From Anaeromyxobacter dehalogenans 2CP-1 (GTDB taxonomy: Bacteria; Myxococcota; Myxococcia; Myxococcales; Anaeromyxobacteraceae): 64,000 bases of DNA. The notes under the pieces are model-generated. The model worked only from the letters and a program-made list of their open reading frames with translations. It ran no database searches and was not told the origin of the DNA. The stretch lies in contig NC_011891.1 of NCBI RefSeq assembly GCF_000022145.1, positions 124,001-188,000 of the forward strand. The letters are read 5' to 3'. Shown piece after piece: positions 25,726 through 35,228 of this stretch. A program made the position numbers and the translations under genes. Within the stretch, counting starts at the first letter, position 1; each line of letters begins with the position of its first letter.

Positions 25726-27750
25726 TCACCGCGGCGCGCTCGCCTGCGGGGCAGGCGATTCCAGCCACCGGCCGATCCAGCCGAGCACCTCGTCGTGGAA
25801 CACCTTCGCGTTGCGCGGCTTCAGCACCCAGTGCCCCTCGTCCGGGAACACCATCAGCCGCGAGGGGACCCCGCGCCGCTGGAGCGCCGTGAACGCGGCG
25901 AAGCCCTGCGTCACGGTGACGCGGAAGTCCTTCTCGCCGTGCGAGATCAGCGTCGGCGTCCGCCACCGCCCCACGAACGCGCTCGGCGACCAGCGCTCGA
26001 ACGCCTCCGACGCCTCCCACGGACGCCCCAGCTCCCATTCGGGGAACCAGAGCTCCTCGGTGTCGTAGTACGCCATGCGCAGGTCGAAGTTGCCCGCGTG
26101 CGCCACCAGGCAGCGGAACCGGTCGGTCTGGCCGTTGATCCAGTTCACCATGTACCCGCCGTAGCTCGCGCCGGCGGCGCACATCCGGTCCCCGTCGGCG
26201 GCGCCGGTGGCGACGGCCGCGTCGGTGAGCCGCATGATGTCGTCGTACGGGGTGCCGCCCCAGTTCCCCCGGACGGCGTCGGTGTAGGCCTGACCGAAGC
26301 CGGTCGAGCCGCGCGGGTTGGGCAGCACCACCGTCCAGCCCCGGGCGGCGTACAGCATGGGGTTCCAGCGGAAGCTCCAGGCGTCGTTCCAGGCGCCCTG
26401 CGGGCCGCCGTGGACGAGCACCACCGCGGGGTGCCGCTGGCCGTCGCGGTGGCCCGGCGGCAGCACCATCCACCCGTGCAGCGCCTGTCCGTCCTTGCCG
26501 GTGGCGGCGAGGGGGCGGACCTCGCCGAGCGCGACCCCGGTGAGCCCCTTCGCGCCGAAGCCAGTGAGCAGGCGCGGCTGCGGCCCGCGCGCGCCCGGCT
26601 CGAGCACCGCCACCTCCGGCGGCGCCGCCAGCCCGTCCACCAGCGCGGCGAGGCGCGCGCCGTCGCGCGACCAGCTCACGCGGGCGAGGTTCCGGCCGCG
26701 GTACAGCTCGGTCACCTTGCCGGCGAGGTCCACCTCGTAGACCGCGTGGACGCCCTCGCTCTCGGCGGTGAACCGGAGCGCCTTGCCGCCGCGGGCCCAC
26801 TCGAGATCGGCCGCGGAGCGGTCGAAGCCGGCGGTGAGGTCGCGCGCGCCCGACCCGTCCGCCGCCGCCACCATCACGTGGAAGCGGTCGGCCTCGTAGC
26901 CCGCGCGCGGCTGGGCCAGCCACGCAAGCCGCTTGCCGTCCGGCGACGGGCGGGGCGAGCCGTCCCAGCCCGGCGCGGTGGTGACGCGGCGGGGCGTCCC
27001 GCCGGCGAGCGGGACCGCGTACACGTCCCCGTTCGTCGAGGTGGCCTCCACCGGATCCGAGACCGCCACGTAGTAGAGCGTCTTCCCGTCCGGCGAGAAG
27101 GCCAGGTCGTCGCCCGAGCCGCGCTGCACCGGCGGAGCGTCGCGGTCGCCCGGGGTGAGGTCCACCGCGGGGCCGCCGTCGAGCGGCACGCGGACGAGGT
27201 GCGTGCGCACGCGCTCGCGCCACTCGTTCCAGTGCCGGAACAGGAGCCGGTCGGTGAGGTGCGGGCGGACCTCGGCGGCCGCGTCCGCCTTCCGGTTGCA
27301 GGCCGCGTCGGCGCCGCAGGCCGGGTCCACGTCGCTCGCGACGACCAGCGCGGCGCCGTCCGGGGTGAAGCGGAGCTCGGAGACGCCGCCGGGCAGGTCC
27401 GTCACCCGCCGGGCCTCGCCGCCCTGGAGGTCGAGCACCCACGCCTGCGTGCCGCCCTTGCGGTTGGAGAGGAACGCGATCCGCCGCCCGTCGGGCGAGA
27501 ACGCCGGCGAGGTCACCCGCTCCTCGCCGAACGTGAGCCGGCGGGCGGCGCCGCCCGCGGCGGGGACGAGGTGCAGCGCCGAGACGAGCTTCTCGCCGCC
27601 CGCCGACGAGGTGGCGACGGTGTACGCGACGCTGGCGCCGTCCGGCGAGACGGCCGCGTCCCCCGCGCGCTCGAGCGCGAGCAGGTCATCGACGGTGAAG
27701 GGGCGGGGGACCGATGCGAGGGCGAGCGCGACGAGCGCGGCGGTGAGCAT
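25726..27750 (-). CDS. S9 family prolyl oligopeptidase / acylaminoacyl-peptidase, exported
   Basis: 674 residues. Signal peptide (LTAALVALALASVP), then a beta-propeller of WD40-like TolB repeats (SPDGASVAY, SPDGRRIAFLS, SPDGKTLYY, SPDGKRLAW) to about residue 410, then an alpha/beta hydrolase domain. The nucleophile is in GASYGGYM, the acid in SHGEKDFRV and the His in PDEGHW. NPRGSTGFG is typical of this family. It is probably a periplasmic peptidase acting on short peptides. The start ATG at 27750 has TAGAAA 9 bases upstream. It ends 50 bases before mreB copy 2, which has its own promoter. Confidence 0.92.
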   Translation of the reverse strand: MLTAALVALALASVPRPFTVDDLLALERAGDAAVSPDGASVAYTVATSSAGGEKLVSALHLVPAAGGAARRLTFGEERVTSPAFSPDGRRIAFLSNRKGGTQAWVLDLQGGEARRVTDLPGGVSELRFTPDGAALVVASDVDPACGADAACNRKADAAAEVRPHLTDRLLFRHWNEWRERVRTHLVRVPLDGGPAVDLTPGDRDAPPVQRGSGDDLAFSPDGKTLYYVAVSDPVEATSTNGDVYAVPLAGGTPRRVTTAPGWDGSPRPSPDGKRLAWLAQPRAGYEADRFHVMVAAADGSGARDLTAGFDRSAADLEWARGGKALRFTAESEGVHAVYEVDLAGKVTELYRGRNLARVSWSRDGARLAALVDGLAAPPEVAVLEPGARGPQPRLLTGFGAKGLTGVALGEVRPLAATGKDGQALHGWMVLPPGHRDGQRHPAVVLVHGGPQGAWNDAWSFRWNPMLYAARGWTVVLPNPRGSTGFGQAYTDAVRGNWGGTPYDDIMRLTDAAVATGAADGDRMCAAGASYGGYMVNWINGQTDRFRCLVAHAGNFDLRMAYYDTEELWFPEWELGRPWEASEAFERWSPSAFVGRWRTPTLISHGEKDFRVTVTQGFAAFTALQRRGVPSRLMVFPDEGHWVLKPRNAKVFHDEVLGWIGRWLESPAPQASAPR

Positions 27751-27826
27751 GGGGCGGACTTTCTACCACGTCGCACCGGCGCGCGATCCCGATGCGGCCG
27801 GGACTTTCCGGGTCCGGCGGCGCCGG

Positions 27827-27834
27827 GATACTCT
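27827..27834 (+). promoter_or_regulatory. -10 element of the Ser/Thr kinase gene
   Basis: Overlapping GATACT and TACTCT, 12-14 bases before the ATG, so the leader would be very short. No clear -35. Confidence 0.35.
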
Positions 27835-27846
27835 CGCGGCGAGCGC

Positions 27847-29619
27847 ATGCCCGGCCCCCTGGCGATCCCCGACCTCCGCGCCCCGTGCCCCGGCTGCGGA
27901 CACCTCGCGGAGCCGACCGGCGGGCCGCTGAACTTCTGCCCGCGCTGCGGCCTCGACCTGCGGGAGACGGCGCGCCGCGCGCCGCCGGCGGACCCGCTGG
28001 TGGGCCGGGTGATCGCGGACCGCTACCGGCTCGTCTCCCTGCTCGGCGAGGGCGGGATGGGCGCGGTCTACCGGGCCGAGCACGTGCAGATGGGCAAGGC
28101 GCTCGCGGTGAAGGTGCTGCGCGGCGACTTCGCCCGCGACCCGTCCGCCGCGGAGCGCTTCCGCGCCGAGGCGCGCATCGTGTCGCGCCTCTCGCACCCG
28201 CACACCATCGCGGTCTTCGACTTCGGCGAGCTGCCCGAGCGCGGCTTCTACCTCGCCATGGAGTACGTGCCCGGGCAGGACCTGGCGCGGGCGCTGCGCG
28301 AGGGCGGCGCGCTCTCCGAGGCGCGGGCGGTCGGCATCGCCCAGCAGGTGCTCGGATCGCTGGCCGAGGCGCACGAGTCGGGCGTGGTCCACCGCGACAT
28401 GAAGCCCGCGAACGTGATGCTGATGCAGGCGCGGCCGGGCGAGGACTTCGCGAAGGTGCTCGACTTCGGGATCGCGAAGCTGCGCGACGAGGCGGGCGGC
28501 GCCACCACCGGGGCGGGCGCGGTGGTGGGCACGCCGAGCTGCCTCGCGCCGGAGCAGGCCCGCGGCGGCCCGGTGGACGCGCGCGCCGACCTCTACGCCA
28601 TGGGCTGCCTGCTGTACGAGCTCGTGTCCGGGCGGCCGCCGTTCACCGCGGCGAGCCCGGTGGCGGTGATCACCGCGCACCTCCACGACGCGCCGCCGCC
28701 GCTCCGGGAGGTCGCCCCGGGCGTCTCGCGCCGGCTCGCCGAGGTGGTCCACCGCGCGCTCCGCAAGGATCCCGCCGAGCGGTTCCCGAGCGCGGACGCG
28801 ATGCGCGACGCGCTCGCGGGGCCCGGGCACGCAGCCCGGCCGTCCCGCCGCCCCGCGCTCCCCCGGGCCGCGGGCGAGCTGGAGCTGGCGAGCCGGGAGG
28901 ACTTCCGCGACGGCCTGGAGCAGGGCGCCCTGGAGCGGCAGGTGGGCGTGCTGCGGCCGCCGCGGCTCGTCACCCCGGCCCGCGCCGCGCTGGCCATCGC
29001 CGCCGCGCTCGCCGCCGGCGCGGCCTGGCGCTGGGACGACCTGTACGCGGCGCTCGCGGCCGCCGCGCCCGCGATCGCGACGCAGGTGCCGGCGGCGCTC
29101 CGCCCGGACGCGGCCGCCTGGGTGGAGCGCGAGCCGAACGACGGCGCGGCGGAGGCGACGCCGCTCCCGCTGCTCCCGCGGGCGGACGGCGTGCCCGCCG
29201 CGGAGGTCCGCGGCGCCATCGGCGCGCCGCGCCGGCCGGACGAGGGCGACCTCGACGTCTACCGGCTGGTGGTGCCGGACGGCGCGGGCGGCCGCGTGCT
29301 GCGGGCGCGCTGGCACGCGGCGGGGGCCGCGCCGGACCAGGGCATCCCGGGGCTCGCGGTGACGCTCTCGCTCAACCGGGCGCCGGCCGGCGCCGAGCGC
29401 GCGCCGCTGGTGGCCGCGGCGGGCGAGGGCGGCCCGGGCGCGGCCGAGGCGCTCTCGGCCGAGGTCGAGCCGGGCACCTACTGGCTGTCGGTGCGCGAGC
29501 GGCACGCGGCGGGCGCCGCGCCGGCGGCGCGCCCGGAGGCGCCGTACGCGCTCGAGGTGGAGCTCGCGCCGCGCGCGGCGAGCGAGGCCGCGGGCGAGGG
29601 CGACGGACCCCACAAATGA
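27847..29619 (+). CDS. Serine/threonine protein kinase with N-terminal zinc ribbon and C-terminal extracytoplasmic domain
   Basis: 590 residues. Zinc ribbon: CPGC (Cys14, 17) and CPRC (Cys31, 34). Kinase domain about 60-330: glycine loop LLGEGGMGAVY, VK Lys89, HRDMKPANV, LDFGIAK and APEQ. A hydrophobic helix near 383-400 (ALAIAAALAAGAAW), then an extracytoplasmic region opening WVEREPNDGAAEATPL. That phrase and the following strands resemble the pre-peptidase C-terminal (PPC) domain; this is the weakest part of the call. The activation segment reads GTPSCLAPEQ, with Cys where Tyr or Phe is usual. No phosphatase or substrate gene is adjacent. It is divergent from the S9 peptidase. Confidence 0.9.
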   Translation: MPGPLAIPDLRAPCPGCGHLAEPTGGPLNFCPRCGLDLRETARRAPPADPLVGRVIADRYRLVSLLGEGGMGAVYRAEHVQMGKALAVKVLRGDFARDPSAAERFRAEARIVSRLSHPHTIAVFDFGELPERGFYLAMEYVPGQDLARALREGGALSEARAVGIAQQVLGSLAEAHESGVVHRDMKPANVMLMQARPGEDFAKVLDFGIAKLRDEAGGATTGAGAVVGTPSCLAPEQARGGPVDARADLYAMGCLLYELVSGRPPFTAASPVAVITAHLHDAPPPLREVAPGVSRRLAEVVHRALRKDPAERFPSADAMRDALAGPGHAARPSRRPALPRAAGELELASREDFRDGLEQGALERQVGVLRPPRLVTPARAALAIAAALAAGAAWRWDDLYAALAAAAPAIATQVPAALRPDAAAWVEREPNDGAAEATPLPLLPRADGVPAAEVRGAIGAPRRPDEGDLDVYRLVVPDGAGGRVLRARWHAAGAAPDQGIPGLAVTLSLNRAPAGAERAPLVAAAGEGGPGAAEALSAEVEPGTYWLSVRERHAAGAAPAARPEAPYALEVELAPRAASEAAGEGDGPHK

Positions 29620-29620
29620 G

Positions 29621-29644
29621 AAGGGCCGGCGGGAGCCGGCCCTT
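29621..29644. terminator. Bidirectional terminator between the kinase and rplI
   Basis: AAGGGCCGGC, a GGGA loop and GCCGGCCCTT: a perfect 10-bp stem beginning 2 bases after the kinase stop and 27 bases past the convergent rplI stop. Confidence 0.8.
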
Positions 29645-29670
29645 CGGAGCATCGGGATGGCGCCGGGCGG

Positions 29671-30120
29671 CTACTCCGCCTCGGCCTCGACGGTGACCTT
29701 GACCTTGCCGGCCACCTCGGAGTGCAGCTTCACCGGCACCTCGAACTCGCCCACGGTCTTGATGGGCTCGTCGAGGACGATGGAGCGGCGGTCGAGCTGC
29801 ACGCCGCGCGCGGCGAGCGCCTCGGCCACGTCCAGCGCGGTGACCGACCCGTAGAGCTTGTCCTGCTCGCCCACCTTGCGCTTCAGCGTGACCGGGGTCT
29901 CGCTGAGCCGCTTGGCGACCGCCTGGGCCGAGGCCTTCAGCTTCGCGGCCTTGGCGGCGGCGACCGCCTTCTGGTGCTCGAGCTCCTTCACGTTCTTCGG
30001 GTTCGCGGTGACCGCGAGCCCGCGCGGCAGGAGGAAGTTCCGCCCGTAGCCGGGCTTCACGTCCACCAGGTCGCCGCCCTTTCCGAGATTCTCGACGTCT
30101 TCACGGAGGATGAGCTTCAT
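29671..30120 (-). CDS. rplI: 50S ribosomal protein bL9
   Basis: 149 residues, standard length. The N-terminal rRNA-binding domain reads [22 protein letters not shown] with [13 protein letters not shown], joined by a long helix ([16 protein letters not shown]) to a C-terminal domain (KLYGSVT, LDVAEAL). It is last in the rpsF-rpsR-rplI operon, with a 12-base gap after rpsR, and its transcript ends at the 29621 hairpin. Confidence 0.97.
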   Translation of the reverse strand: MKLILREDVENLGKGGDLVDVKPGYGRNFLLPRGLAVTANPKNVKELEHQKAVAAAKAAKLKASAQAVAKRLSETPVTLKRKVGEQDKLYGSVTALDVAEALAARGVQLDRRSIVLDEPIKTVGEFEVPVKLHSEVAGKVKVTVEAEAE

Positions 30121-30132
30121 GGCGGCGCTCCT

Positions 30133-30534
30133 TTACATCTGCCCCACGGTGTAGGGCAGGATCGCGAGCATGCGGCCGCGCTTGATGGCGGTGGCCACCT
30201 CGCGCTGGTGCTTCGCGCAGTTCCCGCTGATGCGGCGGGGGATGATCTTGCCGCGCTCGGTGAGGAAGTACTTCATCTGGCCCTGGTCCTTGTAGTCGAC
30301 CTTCAGCGCCTTGTCGGCGCAGAACCGGCAGACCTTGCGCCGGCCGAAGCCGCGCCGCCCGCCGCCCTCGTCGCCGCCGCGGTCGTCGCGGTCCCCGCGG
30401 TCGCCGCGATCACCGCCGCGGCCGCCGCCGAACCCGCCACCGCCGAAGCCGCCACCGCCGCCGCCGCCGAAGCCGCCGCTGCGAGGACCGCCGAACCCAC
30501 CCGTCTTCGGACCACCCATGTCAGGACGCGCCAT
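30133..30534 (-). CDS. rpsR: 30S ribosomal protein bS18 with glycine/arginine-rich N-terminal extension
   Basis: 133 residues; bS18 is usually about 75. The C-terminal 70 residues are standard ([49 protein letters not shown]). They carry Cys-x-x-Cys and Cys-x-x-His, a zinc-binding form of bS18. The first 65 residues are low complexity: Gly runs broken by Phe, then [13 protein letters not shown], similar to RGG/RNA-binding tails. The ATG is 2 bases from the rpsF stop, so coupling to rpsF fixes the start and the extension should be translated. The DNA here is a purine/pyrimidine-skewed CCGCCG repeat and is prone to slippage. Confidence 0.92.
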   Translation of the reverse strand: MARPDMGGPKTGGFGGPRSGGFGGGGGGGFGGGGFGGGRGGDRGDRGDRDDRGGDEGGGRRGFGRRKVCRFCADKALKVDYKDQGQMKYFLTERGKIIPRRISGNCAKHQREVATAIKRGRMLAILPYTVGQM

Positions 30535-30536
30535 GG

Positions 30537-30983
30537 CTACTCCTCCTGCCCTTCCGGCGCCTCGGCCTCGAACGGCTCCTCGCCGCCCTCGGGGCGCTCC
30601 TCGCGAGGCTTCTGCTCGTCCTCGACGGCCTGGACCTTCACGTCGGCCTCGACCTGGCGGGCGTCGAAGTCCACGCCGTCGGCCAGCTTCACCGACTGGA
30701 ACTTCGTGACCACGTCGATCATCTTGAGGTTGCGCTCGAGCTCGGTCACGAGCCCGGGCTTGCCGACGTACAGGCAGTGCATGTACAGGGCCTTCGCGTT
30801 CTTCGCGACCGGGAAGGCGGTCTTGCGCTTGCCCTGGTTGGTGAACCGGATCACCTTCCCGCCCTGGCGGCTCACCACCCCGCGCAGGCGCTCCTTGATC
30901 TCGTCCACCTGCTCGTCCGGCGTCTCGGCCTTGAGCAGGTAGATGGTCTCGTACTCGCGCACGAGCTGCTTCGTCTCTGCCAT
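30537..30983 (-). CDS. rpsF: 30S ribosomal protein bS6
   Basis: 148 residues. The core is [47 protein letters not shown] and [20 protein letters not shown]. The C-terminal 40 residues are acidic ([21 protein letters not shown]); acidic tails of varying length are known in bS6. The start ATG at 30983 has a strong Shine-Dalgarno (GAGGGGAG). A reading starting 20 codons upstream is rejected, as it would enter the leader. It binds bS18 in the small subunit, matching the gene order. Confidence 0.96.
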   Translation of the reverse strand: MAETKQLVREYETIYLLKAETPDEQVDEIKERLRGVVSRQGGKVIRFTNQGKRKTAFPVAKNAKALYMHCLYVGKPGLVTELERNLKMIDVVTKFQSVKLADGVDFDARQVEADVKVQAVEDEQKPREERPEGGEEPFEAEAPEGQEE

Positions 30984-31005
30984 GTCGCTCCCCTCGGGTT
31001 CGGTA

Positions 31006-31069
31006 GCGGCGGTTCGCCCGCCGCGAGGAGTCGTTCCCGCCAATCCCGGCCCGCCGGCCCCATGCCGGC
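31006..31069 (-). promoter_or_regulatory. rpsF leader hairpins
   Basis: Two perfect hairpins lie between pth and rpsF: GCCGGC with a 5-base loop (31053-31069), and GCGGCGG with a GCGAA loop (31006-31024), which ends 22 bases before the rpsF ATG. S6:S18 autoregulatory RNA structures are known upstream of rpsF in many bacteria. I cannot show the conserved CCG bulge here, so this is a candidate only; the first hairpin may instead end pth. Confidence 0.35.
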
Positions 31070-31089
31070 GCGTCCGGTGCTGCCGTGCT

Positions 31090-31668
31090 TCAGTCCGCCG
31101 CGCGGGAGCGGCGGTTCACCTGGTTCATCGCCCTGGCGGCGCCCAGCTCGACCGCGAGCCGCGTCGCCTCGACCGCCTGCTCGACGCACAGGTCGAGCTC
31201 GGCATCCTCGCCCTTCGCGAACTTCCCCAGCACGTAGTCGGCCGGGTCCATCCGCGGCGGCGGGCGGCCCACGCCCACGCGCACGCGCGCGTACTCGGGG
31301 CTGCCCACGTGGGCGTTCACGCTCTTCACGCCGTTGTGCCCGCCGTGGCCGCCGCCGACCTTGAGCTGGACGCGATACGGATCCAGCTCCAGGTCGTCGT
31401 GCACCACCACGAGGTCGTCGAGCCCCAGCTTCCAGAACCGCAGGGCCGCGCCGACCGCCTCGCCGGAGTGGTTCATGTAGGTCTGGGGCTTCATGATCCA
31501 GACCCGCTCCGGCCCGAGGCGGGCCTCGGCGAGCTCCGCCGCGAACTTCTTCGCGGAGAAGCTCGCCCCCGCGAGCTGCGCCAGCCGATCCGCCACCACG
31601 AAGCCGACGTTGTGGCGGGTGCGGGCGTATTCCTCGCCGGGGTTGCCGAGGCCGACCACGAGCTTCAA
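31090..31668 (-). CDS. pth: Peptidyl-tRNA hydrolase
   Basis: 192 residues. It frees tRNA from prematurely released peptidyl-tRNA. Hallmarks: [18 protein letters not shown] with catalytic His19 and Asn9, FMN-type MNHSGEAV (Asn near 65), VVHDDLELD (Asp near 91) and [12 protein letters not shown]. It lies 9 bases after rplY on the same strand, so both are probably on one transcript, as in the ctc-pth order of Firmicutes. Confidence 0.96.
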   Translation of the reverse strand: MKLVVGLGNPGEEYARTRHNVGFVVADRLAQLAGASFSAKKFAAELAEARLGPERVWIMKPQTYMNHSGEAVGAALRFWKLGLDDLVVVHDDLELDPYRVQLKVGGGHGGHNGVKSVNAHVGSPEYARVRVGVGRPPPRMDPADYVLGKFAKGEDAELDLCVEQAVEATRLAVELGAARAMNQVNRRSRAAD

Positions 31669-31677
31669 GCGACGCCC

Positions 31678-32400
31678 TTACTTCTTGGCCTTGTCGCCGC
31701 CCTTGGCCTCGCCGCCCTTGGCAGGGGCAGCGCCCGCGGCCGGGGCCGCGCCGCCGGCCGGAGCCGCAGCGCCCGCGGCCGGAGCCGCGCCCTCGGCGGG
31801 AGCCGCGCCCGGGACCGCCGCAGCGACCGGCGCCGCGACCTCCTCCTTCTCGGGCACCGCGACGAACACGACCACGTAGTCCGTCTGGAACTTGAACTTG
31901 CAGCCCTCGGGCGCCTTCAGCTCCGAGACGTGGAGCGACCGGCCGATCTTGAGCTCGGTGACGTCCACCTCGATGCGCACCGGGATCTTGTTCGGCAGCG
32001 CCTCGACCACGATGGCGTGGGTGGCGACCGAGAGGATGCCGCCCTCGGCGACGCCGGCGGCGCGGCCCACGGTGACCACCGGGACGTTCACCTTCACCGG
32101 CTGGTCCATGCTCACCTCGAGGAAGTCCGCGTGCAGCAGCTTCCGGGTGACCGGATCGACCGTGTAGTCCTTGAACAGCACGTGCTTCGAGGCGCCGTCC
32201 ACCTGGAGCTCGAGCAGCGTGTTGAACTTGTGGGGCGTCTCGATGGCCTTCAGCAGCGTGGCCGGGTCGAGCGCGACGTGGGTGGGCTCCCGCTTGCCGC
32301 CATAGACGACCGCGGGGATGAGGCCCTGCTGGCGAAGCCGGCGGGCGGGACCCTTGCCCTGCTCGGTGCGCTTCTGGGCGCTGAGGACGTTCTCTGCCAT
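31678..32400 (-). CDS. rplY: 50S ribosomal protein bL25, general stress protein Ctc type
   Basis: 240 residues. The 5S rRNA-binding domain is at 1-95 (EQGKGPARRLRQQGLIPAVVYGG, LFKDYTVDPVTRKLLHADF), then the TL5/CTC beta domain to about 190. An Ala/Pro/Gly tail of about 50 residues follows, ending in Lys-rich KGGDKAKK. The tail is longer than in most CTC proteins. The start ATG at 32400 has GGGAGG 5 bases upstream. Transcription is from a near-consensus promoter at 32525-32553, leaving a 118-base leader. Confidence 0.95.
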   Translation of the reverse strand: MAENVLSAQKRTEQGKGPARRLRQQGLIPAVVYGGKREPTHVALDPATLLKAIETPHKFNTLLELQVDGASKHVLFKDYTVDPVTRKLLHADFLEVSMDQPVKVNVPVVTVGRAAGVAEGGILSVATHAIVVEALPNKIPVRIEVDVTELKIGRSLHVSELKAPEGCKFKFQTDYVVVFVAVPEKEEVAAPVAAAVPGAAPAEGAAPAAGAAAPAGGAAPAAGAAPAKGGEAKGGDKAKK

Positions 32401-32518
32401 CTTTTCCTCCCAATGGACTCGCGCCTCGCTCCGGAGCGCGCGGGGGGCCGTCGCCGAAAAGCGCATGGGCCCTGGGTGGTTGTCGGAGGCCACTCGCTCG
32501 TCGAGGGGCCGTCGGGAA
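32401..32518 (-). other. rplY 5' leader
   Basis: About 118 bases of untranslated leader. It is GC-rich with a self-complementary run near 32430-32450 (GGAGCGCGC). I recognise no known riboswitch or leader motif. Confidence 0.4.
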
Positions 32519-32524
32519 CGCGGG

Positions 32525-32553
32525 GAATTAGCCGAAAACCCCCGCGAGGTCAA
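32525..32553 (-). promoter_or_regulatory. rplY promoter (strong sigma-70 type)
   Basis: TTGACC (32553-32548), 17-bp spacer, TAATTC (32530-32525). The best sigma-70 match in the window. Transcription would start near 32518. Confidence 0.75.
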
Positions 32554-32630
32554 GGGTTCTGGATCGCGCCCGGCGCGACCCCCGCAGCTCCGGTCGCGAT
32601 CGGCCGGGATCGAAGGCCAGCAGGGAGGGG

Positions 32631-32777
32631 CCCCAGCCGCAGGCTGGGGAGGGGTGCAACCCCTCCCGGCGGGGATCGCTCGCGTGCCCGCGCACGCGGG
32701 CGCGAGCGATCACGGGCTCCGCGCAGCAGGAGTGGGGCCCCGACGGCTCCGTCGGCGGGGCGAGGGCGCAGCCCTCG
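32631..32777. repeat. Cluster of five hairpins between prs and the rplY promoter
   Basis: In order: CCCCAGCC-gca-GGCTGGGG (32631-32649); GGAGGGGT-gca-ACCCCTCC (32648-32666); a 17-bp stem with a 2-base bulge, GATCGCTCGCG... (32674-32711); CCGACGG-ct-CCGTCGG (32740-32755); CGAGGGC-gca-GCCCTCG (32761-32777). The last begins 3 bases beyond the prs stop. Three stems share a GCA triloop. It may act as a terminator plus a mosaic of dispersed repeats. Confidence 0.7.
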
Positions 32778-32779
32778 TC

Positions 32780-33745
<966 letters not shown>

Positions 33746-33835
33746 GGCGCCGTGCTCCCTTCAATCCCGCGAAGATGGAAGGCGACGCGCACGCCCGGAG
33801 GCTCTCGCCGGACGTCGGGTCGTCGAAAGGGCGCC

Positions 33836-33864
33836 CTTATACCGGATGGGTCCCACGCCGTCGA
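33836..33864 (-). promoter_or_regulatory. prs promoter
   Basis: TCGACG (33864-33859), 17-bp spacer, TATAAG (33841-33836); leader about 85 bases to the prs ATG. Confidence 0.5.
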
Positions 33865-33892
33865 CCGGGCGCTGCGTGAACCGCATCCGCGG

Positions 33893-34198
33893 TCAATCCT
33901 CGTGGGGGTCCGTGCCCGTGGCACGTGCCGGCGCCGCCCCGCCCTTCTTCAGCTCGCGGTCGTACTCGGCGAGGATGGTGCGCTCCATCTTCTCGCGCGT
34001 GTCCGAGTTGAGCGGATGGGCGATGTCCTTGAACGTGCCGTCCTTGCGGCGCTTGGCCGGCATCGCGATGAACAGGCCGGTGTTGCCGTGGATCACCTTC
34101 AGGTCGCGGATCACGAAGCAGTGATCCAGCGTGATCGTCACGTAGGCCTTGAGCTTCTCCTCGTTGACCGGGAAGACGCGGACCTCGGTGATCTCCAT
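33893..34198 (-). CDS. spoVG: SpoVG family protein
   Basis: 101 residues. Core MEITEVRVFPVNEEKLKAYVTITLD, FVIRDLKVIHGNTGLFIAMPAKRRKDGTFKDIAHPL, then TREKMERTILAEYDREL, matching the family along its full length. SpoVG is a site-specific DNA/RNA-binding protein first found in Bacillus sporulation and present in many non-spore-formers. Its start lies inside the 3' end of ispE (61-base overlap), so it may be translationally coupled. The C-terminal 15 residues are variable. Confidence 0.95.
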   Translation of the reverse strand: MEITEVRVFPVNEEKLKAYVTITLDHCFVIRDLKVIHGNTGLFIAMPAKRRKDGTFKDIAHPLNSDTREKMERTILAEYDRELKKGGAAPARATGTDPHED

Positions 34199-35079
34199 GG
34201 CGATACCCTCGGATGCCGTCGCACCGTCCGCGCAAGGAGGACCTGCACGCCAGCCGCGCCCCCCTTCGCCCTGCCCTGGATCGCTAACGCCGCCCCGCGC
34301 GCCGCGCCTCGGCCCGGGAAGATTCCGAAGACGGTCGGCCCGCTGCCGGACATTATAGCGGCCGTCGCCCCCGCCCCCACAAGCAGCCCAAGCAGCGCCT
34401 GGAGCGCGGGCTTTCGCGCCACGCAGGGCGCCTGGAGATCGTTCCCCAGCAGGGTCGGACGCCACCGCCCCGGACGGCCCAGACGCCGCGGGGCCTGCGA
34501 CCCGCTGGCGCGCGCCTCGTCCAGCCAGCGGTAGGCGTCGCCCGCCCGGATCGCGAGCGAAGGATCGGCCGGATACACGAGCACGAGGTCGAGCGGCGGC
34601 ACCTCGGCGCGGGAGAGCCGCTCGCCGCGCCCCGCCGCCCACGCCGGCCCGGGGCCGAGGAAGAACGGAACGTCCGAGCCGATCTCGAGCGCGAGCGCGG
34701 CGAGCGCCGCGCCGTCGCGCACCCGCAGCGCGCGGGCGAGGCAGCGGAGCACCGCCGCCGCGTCGGAGGAGCCCCCGCCCAGCCCGGCGGTCACCGGCGT
34801 ACGCTTCTCGATCCGGATCGACACCGCGCGATCGACGCCGAAGCGCCGGCGGAACGCCTCGGCGGCGCGCGCCGCCAGGTTCTCCGGGCCGTCCAGCTCC
34901 GGCCGGCCCGGCACCGTGCAGCGGACCGGCCCGCGGCGCGGCGACACGCGGACGTCCACGCGATCGCCGAGGTCGAGCGGGACCATCAGCGTGCGGAGGT
35001 CGTGGTAGCCGTCCGCGCGGACCGGGCCCACGCGGAGCACGAGGTTCACCTTGGCCGGGGCGAGCGTGACGAGGCGCAC
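34138..35079 (-). CDS. ispE: 4-diphosphocytidyl-2-C-methyl-D-erythritol kinase
   Basis: 313 residues. GHMP kinase of the non-mevalonate isoprenoid pathway. It opens LVTLAPAKVNLVLRVGPVRADGYHDL, has the ATP motif PVTAGLGGGSSDAAAVL near 93-109, IGSDVPFFL, and the C-terminal motif AAIMSGSGPTVFGIF near 240-255. The last 35 residues (RTVRRHPRVSPWRSPRSASSR...) are Arg/Ser-rich and arise because the frame runs 61 bases into spoVG; a typical IspE ends near residue 285. Either this tail is translated or the gene has lost an earlier stop. Confidence 0.93.
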   Translation of the reverse strand: MRLVTLAPAKVNLVLRVGPVRADGYHDLRTLMVPLDLGDRVDVRVSPRRGPVRCTVPGRPELDGPENLAARAAEAFRRRFGVDRAVSIRIEKRTPVTAGLGGGSSDAAAVLRCLARALRVRDGAALAALALEIGSDVPFFLGPGPAWAAGRGERLSRAEVPPLDLVLVYPADPSLAIRAGDAYRWLDEARASGSQAPRRLGRPGRWRPTLLGNDLQAPCVARKPALQALLGLLVGAGATAAIMSGSGPTVFGIFPGRGAARGAALAIQGRAKGGAAGVQVLLARTVRRHPRVSPWRSPRSASSRSTRRSSRPT

Positions 35080-35228
35080 GGAGAGGCCTCTACCACGGTC
35101 GCGCGCGCCGGTGCGCCGGGCCTGCGCGCGGATGCACGTGTCACGGAGGTGCGCGCGCTTACTCCTTCTCCCCGAGGGCTCGGACCGCCATGCGCGGCCG
35201 GCGCGCCTCTTCTCGGAGGAACACCGAA

